Made by a program: the position numbers and the translations under genes | Shown: one piece after another, positions 56,532-64,000 of the stretch | Layout of the letters: each line of letters starts with the position of its first letter | How positions within the stretch are numbered: the first letter of the stretch is position 1 | The notes under the pieces: generated by a model | The model's database searches: none | Seen by the model: only the letters and a program-made list of their open reading frames with translations | Told to the model about the DNA's origin: nothing | DNA from: Tieghemostelium lacteum | Lineage: Eukaryota; Evosea; Eumycetozoa; Dictyosteliales; Raperosteliaceae | DNA: 64,000 bases | NCBI GenBank assembly: GCA_001606155.1 | Contig: LODT01000022.1 | Span: 806,001-870,000, forward strand | Direction of reading: 5' to 3'

Positions 56532-57576
56532 GTTTTATCACACCACAAACAATATAAAAATATGAATTTAAAAAAAAAAAAAAACATTCTTTTCAGTTGT
56601 GTTGACTTTTTTTCAAAATGTCATTTGAGACATCACTTGATAACTCTGACTCACCCATGAAAATAAAAAACTCAATTTTAGAAAAATCTTGATTTGTAAT
56701 TTGTTATACAGATTCTCACAATAATGTGAAAATTAAATATTTCAAATAAAAAAAAGAACATAATTAATGATATTAAATATCAGTTATCATAATCATTATG
56801 TGAATTCAGAGGAATAATTCATGAATTTCATTTGTGTCCTTTTTTTCATTAAATTAGTTTCAATTAACTTGATATGGGATCTTATGGGATTATAATAATC
56901 AGTTCTGAAGATTACGAAGAAAAAAAAAAAAAACTCAGATCATGATAAACCTTTCTATACATTATTAAATTAATTTGAGGGATAAAAGGTTTTTTCAGCA
57001 GTATTGACATCTATTCAAAAAATATCCTGAAAAAAGGAAAAGAGAATCTCATAATATCTAGATCCAAATTCTGTAAGACAGACAAATCAATATTGGGTTA
57101 TATGAACCCGGGTTGAGGGCTCAAAAGAAAATTTTATTTAAATAAAAATTTTTTTTTTATTTTCAATTTTTGCATCACAATATTTATTTCGTGTTTTTGT
57201 CCCTGTCTTTCGAAAATATCTTTCTTCTTCTTTTTTTTTTATATTTGCAACATCATCATATTCGAGTTATAAAATTATTTTTTTAATTAGAAGCAAATAT
57301 TAATATACATTGAATTACAGATCAACTACAAATTGAACTGTTAAAGGAAATCACAAAGTAGGAGATACAACGGATATTTAATTAATTAAATAATCCCCAC
57401 CAACAACAAATCAAGTAATTTACAAAAAAAAAAAAATCATTATTTGTAAATTAAAGAATAGATTTCTCCCCATCCTAAAAATAACCCTATACTACTATAA
57501 TTGATTTAGTATTGTAAAAACAAAATAACCACCACAATAATAGTAATAAATAACATAGTATAATATATATTTATAC
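56532..57576. promoter_or_regulatory. 1.0 kb divergent promoter region
   Basis: The gap between SRPRA and the cyclin gene has no supported coding sequence. It includes AACCCGGGTT at 57105-57114, a GC-rich palindrome standing out in AT-rich DNA, and several T/A runs. The long 5' region and untranslated leader of the cyclin gene likely explain much of it. Confidence 0.45.
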
Positions 57577-59367
57577 ATGATGTATTCTAAATCTCAAACC
57601 ACAAGTCCCAAGCCATCTAATGCATTTTTGACGGCATTACCATCGTCTATATCTGCACCATCTCTATTGGTGCTACATAAACAACAGACGACAACACCAG
57701 TCAATGTACAACAACCTATAGCAGGTGGATCACACCGAAAATACAATACCCTAAAACATAATAATAAAGAACAGAACAACCAAACCTCAAAATCCAATAA
57801 CCATAAAAAGAATAATATTACTATACAACAACCACAGCAGCAACAACAACAACAACAAAATAGTAATAATGGAAATAATAATAAAAAACATAAGTTTCAT
57901 AAAAAAATTAATTTTCTAAATAAGAATAATATCGAACAAAATAACCGTTACCAAAATAGTAATTTAATCAACAGTAATATAGTAGTATCAAATGATCAAC
58001 AACCTGACGATTATCCATCTATTACTAGAGATCTAAGTAATCTTTCTCTTGCTCCTCAAACACAAGAGAATGAAATACAACAAAAACAACAGAACCAACA
58101 AGAAAACCAAGCCGAGATTCAATATCCACCAATAGAGGTCATAGAACAACCACAAGTACAAAAACCACAAGAACTGGATGACGATAGCCAAGAGGAAATC
58201 TATCCATTTTCAATGAAAGAAGAGACACTTGGTGAATATTTTAGTTTTTTATCTATATTGTCCGATTATATTGAACACCAGATAGATCAATGTGGTGACA
58301 GCTCTATTAGAACCTCATCCGATTGTACCAGTAACATTACCCATCCAACATTTCAAGTATTTAATGTGGATCAGGAACCCGAGATTTCAATATACAATTA
58401 TATTTTAAGAATATTTAAATATCTACCATTTGGTACCGATATATTTATATTTTCAATCATCTATCTTGACAGAGTCATCGAACAGAACCCTCAGATCAAA
58501 TTGTCCTATCTAAATATTCATAGATTGTTTATGGCCAGTGTATTAGTAGCTTCCAAATATCATAATGATAAATCACTCAATAATCGATACTATGCTCAAG
58601 TTGGTGGTGTCAATCTCACTGAAATGAATCTCTTGGAGATTAAATTCCTAATTTTGGTCGACTGGAATTTATTGATAACCACTGACACTTTTAATACTTA
58701 TAATGATTTAATTCAATTAAAAATTAAATCTTTAAATAGTAATAGTATTGAACATAATAATAATAGTAACCAACAAACTATTGAAAAACCCCAATTACCT
58801 TCCCCATCAATTTCACCTCCACTACCACCACAACAACAAACAGATAAATGTATTAGTAATAATAATTATCAACAACAATCACAACAACAACAACAACAAA
58901 CAGATAAATGTATTAGTAATAATAATAATATTCATCAACAAAATTTTAAAGTAGAACATACTGTACAATTTGTTAAAACACAACCACAACATTACCAAAA
59001 ACCAAATATAAATCCATCACACCAATATAACCATCGAAATAATCAAAATTATTATATTAACCAGAATTTAAATAATAATTTTAATAATAGTAACAACAAT
59101 AATAATGAGAATAATAATTTTAAAAATAATATTCCAAAGGCACCAAATAATAGAGTAAATCCCAATTATTTAACTTATCCAATTCCTGCGAATCAATACC
59201 ATTTGTATCAATATTATCAACAACCAGTTGTATATCACCAACAACAGACCTATGACGATCAAAGTGTATATTATGATTATCACCAAACTTCCCAACAAAC
59301 ACAACAGCAAAATATTTATAGTTCTCAATGGTTAAATGGAAGTTATTACTACCAACAACCATTTTAA
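57577..59367 (+). CDS. Pho80-like cyclin with Gln/Asn-rich extensions
   Basis: One exon encodes 596 residues. The N-terminal 200 and C-terminal 200 residues are Gln/Asn/Pro-rich low complexity. The central cyclin box (about residues 210-385) has YIEHQIDQCGD, ISIYNYILRIFKYLPFGTDI, FIFSIIYLDRVIEQNP, LNIHRLFMASVLVASKYHND and VNLTEMNLLEIKFLILVDWN. The H-R-x-x-M/x-A-S/V-L-V-A-x-K-Y pattern and the NLLE-x-KFL-x-x-DW ending are the Pho80/Pcl-type cyclin signature. Such cyclins activate Cdk5/Pho85-like kinases. The C-terminal repeat QQTDKCISNNN occurs twice. Dictyostelium has a Cdk5 homologue, so pairing with it is plausible (inference). Confidence 0.93.
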   Translation: MMYSKSQTTSPKPSNAFLTALPSSISAPSLLVLHKQQTTTPVNVQQPIAGGSHRKYNTLKHNNKEQNNQTSKSNNHKKNNITIQQPQQQQQQQQNSNNGNNNKKHKFHKKINFLNKNNIEQNNRYQNSNLINSNIVVSNDQQPDDYPSITRDLSNLSLAPQTQENEIQQKQQNQQENQAEIQYPPIEVIEQPQVQKPQELDDDSQEEIYPFSMKEETLGEYFSFLSILSDYIEHQIDQCGDSSIRTSSDCTSNITHPTFQVFNVDQEPEISIYNYILRIFKYLPFGTDIFIFSIIYLDRVIEQNPQIKLSYLNIHRLFMASVLVASKYHNDKSLNNRYYAQVGGVNLTEMNLLEIKFLILVDWNLLITTDTFNTYNDLIQLKIKSLNSNSIEHNNNSNQQTIEKPQLPSPSISPPLPPQQQTDKCISNNNYQQQSQQQQQQTDKCISNNNNIHQQNFKVEHTVQFVKTQPQHYQKPNINPSHQYNHRNNQNYYINQNLNNNFNNSNNNNNENNNFKNNIPKAPNNRVNPNYLTYPIPANQYHLYQYYQQPVVYHQQQTYDDQSVYYDYHQTSQQTQQQNIYSSQWLNGSYYYQQPF

Positions 59368-59783
59368 TAAATTCACTACAATTCCACATTCCCATCGAAA
59401 TATTATAAATATTCTTTATAATCTGGGAAATTTCAAATAGAACTTGATGAATTATTGTTTTTTTTGGAGAATTTTAAACTTAAAAAGTTTTGTTTATTTG
59501 AACATAATTGAGTTTCGTTCTTTTTTTTGCACTTTCTATATTGGTTTTTATGATGGATCTAACATTTTGAAAAGGATATAGTAAATATTCATTGAGATTT
59601 GAATCAAAAAATGTATTTAAACTCATAAATAGAAAATGTATACATCCGTTAATTCCAGTCAACTTACTTCAAAACTGTTTTTAACGAGGTTCGTTATTGA
59701 TAAAAAAAACAAATAAAAAAAATTTTTTTTTTTTTCTTTAGTTTTTATCTTTCACAAAACGAAATAATAATACTCCAGCTAAA
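59368..59783. promoter_or_regulatory. TCTP promoter region
   Basis: 416 bp between the cyclin stop and the TCTP start. TAACGAGGTTCGTTA at 59682-59696 is a 6-bp inverted repeat near the start, and a T-run (about 59721-59740) precedes the ATG by 40 bp as in many dictyostelid core promoters. A 60-codon open frame on the minus strand (59480-59662) has no supporting evidence. Confidence 0.5.
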
Positions 59784-60388
59784 ATGAAGATCTTTAATTG
59801 CGTTATTGGTTACAGCAGTATGTAGAAATAAATAGTCAATTCAATTCTAAATTTAAAAAAGAAATATTGAAATCTAATAAAAACAAATTATTAATATAAA
59901 CAGAGGATGAAGTTTTATCCGATGCCTTTGAGATGGTTGAAGTCGGTGATGTTGTCTATGAAGTTAAGACTAAAATGATCACCAAAGATACCAACGTTGT
60001 TGTCAACACTGGTGCTAATGCCTCTGAAGAAGAAAATGAAGATGAAGGCACTGATTCATCCGTTGTCACTGTAAATAACTTGGTTGATGCTCAAAGACTT
60101 GTTGAAACCTCTTTTACCAAGAAAGACTACCTCACCTACATTAAAGGTTACATGAAAGCTGTCCAAGATTACTTAATGCAAAACAACCCAGGAAGAGTTG
60201 ATCCATTCAAAAAGGGTGCTCAAGATTACGTTAAAAAAGTTTTGGAAAACTTTGACCAATACAAATTCTACACTGGTGAAAATATGGATGCTGATGGTAT
60301 TGTTATCTTGCAATTCTACAAACCAGACGATGCTACCACTCCATACTTTGCCTACTGGAAAGATGGTCTTTTGGGTCAAAAAGTATAA
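59784..60388 (+). CDS. tctp: Translationally controlled tumour protein (TCTP)
   Basis: Exon 1 (59784..59817, MKIFNCVIGYS) and exon 2 (59904..60388) join as GYSKDEVLSD to give 172 residues, the normal TCTP length. The family signatures are seen: VLSDAFEMVEVGDVVYEV, NTGANASEEEN (the loop with TCTP signature 1), then DYLTYIKGYMKAVQDYL, the helical hairpin, and signature 2 near FYTGENMDADGIVILQFYKP to PYFAYWKDGL. TCTP binds elongation factors and small GTPases and affects growth. Codon use is strongly biased to C-ending optimal codons, so it is highly expressed. Nothing is odd. Confidence 0.95.
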
Positions 60389-60561
60389 ACTACTTGTTTT
60401 GTATTAAGGTCTAATAATAAAGCTATAATTTTTCATAAATTAAATTAATAGGTCCATCTATCCAAAAGATATTTCAATACAATGTAATACATCGAAACCA
60501 CACATAGAAAAAGCAATTGTTATTTTAAATATATAAAATATATAAAATTTATTTGTGGTAT

Positions 60562-62666
60562 TTAAAGATTAACACATGGAATTTGTTTTTTCAAATCTAA
60601 AATTATATCTTTGGTAAAGTGTCTAAAGAATAAGGATTCTTTTTGGTTTTCAACATATGGTTCATATACATCAAGATTTTCTTGTAACTTCAATTTGAGG
60701 CTACCAAAATTTTCATTGATCACCTTTGATACCTGAATAGATGTAAGGGTGACTTCTGGATGCTCTACAGACCACTGTTGTAATTTTTCATTAAAATGTT
60801 GAATGATAATTTTGATATTGTGGAGACTGATTGTTAGATTAGGATCAACACCCTCAAGATATTGGTAGAGATTATCAAATACTTTTCCAGATCTGATAAT
60901 TTCATAAAATAGATCACTGTAGTCATTTGGTGAGGACAGAAAAGAGTCACCATAATTGATAAAGAGGTTAAAAATATTTACAGCACTGATAGCAACATGC
61001 ATGGATTGTGTCTTTTGTATATCATTTGGAAGTGTTGGTACCAATCCAATCAGTGAGAATAGTGAATTCCAAGTATCATTCCATTTATGATTCAAACGAG
61101 TCTGAGTTTTCTTTTCATAACTAACAATTCTTTGTAGACAATCAACAGCACATTGATGTATATCCATTGAGATTTTACCCTTGAGATTACATTTTATAAA
61201 TTGTGATAATAACTCTACTACATGAATTGAAAGTGGATTCTTTTCAATTTCTTTTGGATCTGGATATAAAGCTCTCTGTTATCAAATATAAAAATATATT
61301 TATATATATTAGTTTTCAATTTTATACAAGATAATAATTTCTATTACATACTTTTGAAAATATAAATATATAACAAGTTGATTTTACATCATGGAAATAA
61401 TCTTCTAATTCTTTACATTCTGACATGATAATAAGGATGGTAATAGAGATTTTTGAAAAGAGGATTTTGGAATCTTTTTGGGTATCAGATGCCAAATAGG
61501 AACAATAGGTAAAGAATTGTTTAATCAAGTTATTTAAAGTGTCTGTATGTGTTCCTCTGATTACCAACTGAATAAATTGTTCATTGTGGTGGAAAAGTTC
61601 AAATAAAATAGTTAGAGCACTACCTAGTTCATAAAATGAACGAGAGTGTACTACTTTTGGAGTATAAACCCAACTACTTAGATAACCACCAACACGGCTA
61701 TATAGAGTGGAATTTGGTTCTCTATACTGTTCCTGGTAGAATTCATTTTGGTCACGAAATATATCTGTTATTACACTGGCTAATCTTGCCAATTTATCCT
61801 GCTCTGTGAGACCTGTTGACAGGTTCTTGTGATAGGGATTGTGAATTTCATATTTCTGGTAGTTGCACAATTGGCAAATGAGACATAGAATTATACGTGC
61901 GGTGTCTTTTGGAAGTTCTGGTACCATTAATAGATTCATCAGTGTTGGGAAGATATCTACAATCATTAGATATTGAAGAAGTGTATTTTGATTGATAAAA
62001 TCAGTGGCAGTTGAGATGATATTTAGTAGATTTACAACACCAACTTTAACTTTTAATTCTACACTCTGATCAGCCATAATTCTATCCAAATCTTTCATTA
62101 AATCTGTAATTATCTGATCAGCATTCTCTATACCACACAGTATATTTAAAATGTCAAATCCAAAATTATTAAATTTCTTTCTAAATATACTTTTTAATAG
62201 AATACTTAATGTCTAAATATATATCTTAATGTTAGATAGAGTTCAGAATAAATTGGTTAGAAAAAAAATTTTAGTTAACATACCTCAATTACATGTACCA
62301 ATCTTAAAGTACTTGTGTCTTTCAACCAAAGACATGATTGGGTAAATATTTTATTCAGATTTGGCTAAATATATTGATATTAGTATATACGCATTTATAT
62401 AAAAATTTTTAATTTAAACTTACTTTTAATGCTAATAGATGATCTTCAGATGTTAAAATAATACATCTTTCTAAAAATGGAATATTTACTTTGATTAAGA
62501 ACAACTGTTCCCAAAATTGTGGTTGGCCTTGTGAAGGATCTTCACCATTGAATAGTGCTTCATAGATTTCAACAAACTTTTCTTTTAGTGCTTTACGGCC
62601 ACCAAAACTATCCTCTCTTCTCAAAAGGATTTCAGTGTGTTTTGGACCTTGCTGTTCTTGTAACAT
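60562..62666 (-). CDS. armh3: ARMH3 (armadillo-like helical, UPF0668) homologue
   Basis: Four exons on the minus strand (62424..62666, 62284..62364, 61352..62212, 60562..61275) join in phase for 632 residues (human: 689). Start chosen at 62666 (AAAATG, MLQEQQGPKHTEILLRRED), since the human protein begins about here; the frame stays open upstream to an ATG at 63014 with Tyr/Asn-rich, weaker sequence. The conserved family blocks are RKALKEKFVEIYEALFNGED, QPQFWEQLFLIKVNIPFLER, ILCLICQLCNYQKYEIHNPY, VGGYLSSWVY, and the C-terminal helical repeat from DIHQCAVDCLQRIVSYEKK to LDLKKQIPCVNL. ARMH3 recruits to the Golgi, contacts GBF1 and supports PI4KB function. Its Dictyostelium copy was previously named a C10orf76 homologue. 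Confidence 0.9.
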
Positions 62667-63761
62667 TTTCAATCTATCGTATTCCTTGAGAATAAAAGTA
62701 TCAGAGTCAATACCGTAGGGAAAATCCAATAAGACTGATAAAATCATTCCTCTGTACAAATAATGATAACAAAAACACAATGGTTGACAATCGTCACTTG
62801 TTTTTGATGATTGATTAAAATGATTATTATAAAAATATAGATTTAATCTAGTTTGATAAGAATCACTGTTATTCTGATTCTCTAATTCTTTTTCCTCTTG
62901 TATTCTTCTATTATAGGAAAAATTATTGTAATAGCTATTATAGTAACTATAAATACTATGATTAATGTACTCTGTCTTATCAATTAAGATTATATTTCTA
63001 TGATTAATTTGCATATGCAGAATATCTTTAATTCTATTGTATGTCTCTTTTTAAGCTATATTTTTAATTTGTTAACCTAATAATGATTCAAATTCCTCTC
63101 CCTTTTGAAATTAAATATTTAAACACAACAACAGCAAACAAAATAAAAAGTATAAAGGTCTATCAACACACACATATTCACCCATTTGCTATAAAAAAAA
63201 ATAATAATACTATTATTACTAGTGTGATGTTTCATAGTATCCAATTGATAGTGTGTGTGAGTGTGGGGTTGAAAATTGCAAACCTCCATAAATGTGAATT
63301 GTTGAGAGAGGTTTTAGGGTTTTATAATAGAGGAACTAACATTTCAAAATACTCTCCAGAGGATAATTATAAAAAAGTACTTACCCTTTTAGATTTGTAT
63401 CAAAAATGAAATAAAAGAAAAAAAAAAAATTATATGTGGTGATGTGTTAAGTATGAATTTTTAATAAATAGTAGAAATAAAGATGATATTTTATTTGAAA
63501 GTAAAAAAGATCTTAGTCAAAAAAAAAACAACACAACTATTCACTACATATGTTAATTAGAAGATTATTGATTACAATAAAATATTTAAATTTTATTTCT
63601 GTGAATCATGTGTGATTGTAATAATATTATTATTATTTAAATTTTGAAATGTATTACATCTTCTGTATACACCAATGGTGGCATCAAGGGAAAGAATATT
63701 CTTCTAAACCTAAAAAGTATAAATAAATAGATATAGATATATACACAGAAGTTTCAACCTA
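62667..63761. other. Gap upstream of ARMH3 with an open frame and an unproven small ORF
   Basis: About 1.1 kb. The minus-strand frame of ARMH3 stays open from 62667 to 63014. On the plus strand, 63083-63409 is a 108-codon ORF. Minus-strand GTAAGT (about 63384) and TTTATAG (about 63194) could bound a 5' UTR intron of ARMH3. 63410-63761 shows only AT-rich sequence and the 3' UTR of the kinase. Confidence 0.4.
63083..63409 (+). CDS. Hypothetical small ORF, 108 codons
   Basis: An open frame from ATG at 63083 with a reasonable C-terminal part (EVLGFYNRGTNISKYSPEDN, YKKVLTLLDLYQK) that is charged and helical, but an N-terminal part of weak quality. No domain is recognised and no intron supports it. 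It may be a real small gene or chance. It is read from the opposite strand to ARMH3. Confidence 0.22.
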   Translation: MIQIPLPFEIKYLNTTTANKIKSIKVYQHTHIHPFAIKKNNNTIITSVMFHSIQLIVCVSVGLKIANLHKCELLREVLGFYNRGTNISKYSPEDNYKKVLTLLDLYQK

Positions 63762-64000
63762 TTATTTAGGTTCACTAATTTTTGGTAATTGCAAAATCTC
63801 AGTTGTAAGAGATGGTGTGATTTCAATTGAGATTGTAGTTGGAGATGACTGTTGCTGATTGGAGGTTTGTTTGGTTAGATGATTTTCAATTTCACTTAGT
63901 TGTCTGAGAATCTCGGTGAATGTTGGACGTTGATTTGGGTCTTGGTGCCAAGCAGATGATATTAGGTTATTAAATTGAGGCATGTCATTGTCGGGTAATG
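63762..64000 (-). CDS. Protein kinase, C-terminal part (runs off right edge)
   Basis: The minus-strand frame enters from the right edge as LPDNDMPQFNNLISSAWHQD and continues PNQRPTFTEILRQLSEIENH to a Gln/Ser/Thr tail ending at TAA (63762). The segment is subdomain XI of a kinase: W/H-x-D-P-x-x-R-P-T-F-x-E-I-L, in the form typical of tyrosine kinase-like (TKL) and related kinases of dictyostelids. About 79 codons are seen. ATP-binding and catalytic loops lie outside the window, so activity cannot be judged. Confidence 0.88.
   Translation of the reverse strand, partial: LPDNDMPQFNNLISSAWHQDPNQRPTFTEILRQLSEIENHLTKQTSNQQQSSPTTISIEITPSLTTEILQLPKISEPK

Noticed and set aside
59480-59662. 60-codon minus-strand ORF upstream of TCTP
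   Set aside because: Overlaps the TCTP promoter and T-run, has no domain and no splice context; likely chance.

Overview
This is a eukaryotic window from a social amoeba (dictyostelid, Amoebozoa). It is very A+T-rich, with T/A homopolymers between genes. Introns are short (about 50-320 bp), AT-rich and mostly start with GTATGT or GTAAGT. Poly-Asn, poly-Gln and poly-Thr codon runs sit inside proteins, start codons usually follow AAA, and family members such as spore-coat-like Cys-rich secreted proteins and a 73-codon-scale set of small genes are present. I cannot name the species; the coding regions look less extreme in composition than those of Dictyostelium discoideum, so another dictyostelid genus is plausible (inference).

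Layout. 0-6.6 kb: two divergent ABCA-family transporters (the left one cut by the window edge) and an F-box/LRR-like protein. 6.8-12.2 kb: a NASP-type histone chaperone, the condensin II kleisin CAP-H2 and a multi-pass membrane protein. 12.7-17.3 kb: a homeobox gene with a 2.7 kb gene-free upstream region. 17.3-26.0 kb, all minus strand: a secreted beta-lactamase-like serine hydrolase, COMMD10, DNA topoisomerase III alpha, a tail-anchored protein of unknown family, coding relics, and RPAP2/Rtr1. 26.5-35.6 kb: a CUE-domain coiled-coil protein, a Sin3-like PAH relic, a PARP-family ADP-ribosyltransferase, a 73-residue small protein, an Asn-rich protein and a SMARCAL1-type annealing helicase. 36-42 kb: a membrane-anchored M28 peptidase and SERRATE/ARS2. 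43-47.4 kb: a 1,399-residue secreted Cys-rich protein built on a 33-bp coding minisatellite. 47.6-51.6 kb: a recent inverted duplication whose two ~948-bp arms each carry a secreted MRH-like gene and which encloses the Pol III subunit RPC4. 51.5-64 kb: a secreted Cys/Ser-Gly-rich protein, NDUFS4, ribosomal protein eS27, SRP receptor alpha, a Pho80-like cyclin, TCTP, ARMH3 and the end of a protein kinase.

Most genes are ordinary nuclear housekeeping genes. Several act in chromatin and genome maintenance (NASP, CAP-H2, TOP3A, the PARP, SMARCAL1), others in transcription and RNA (RPAP2, RPC4, ARS2) or in translation and secretion (eS27, SRPRA, TCTP). I find no CRISPR array, no tRNA, no rRNA and no intact mobile element.

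The most notable points are a PARP whose catalytic Glu is replaced by Gln; a SMARCAL1 gene whose acidic tail lies in the +1 frame after an A-run; an RPAP2 gene with an in-frame stop followed by about 66 open codons; the inverted duplication, whose direction can be read from a carried-over gene fragment; the 33-bp minisatellite gene; and a 94-nt near-perfect hairpin next to TOP3A that resembles a small-RNA precursor.
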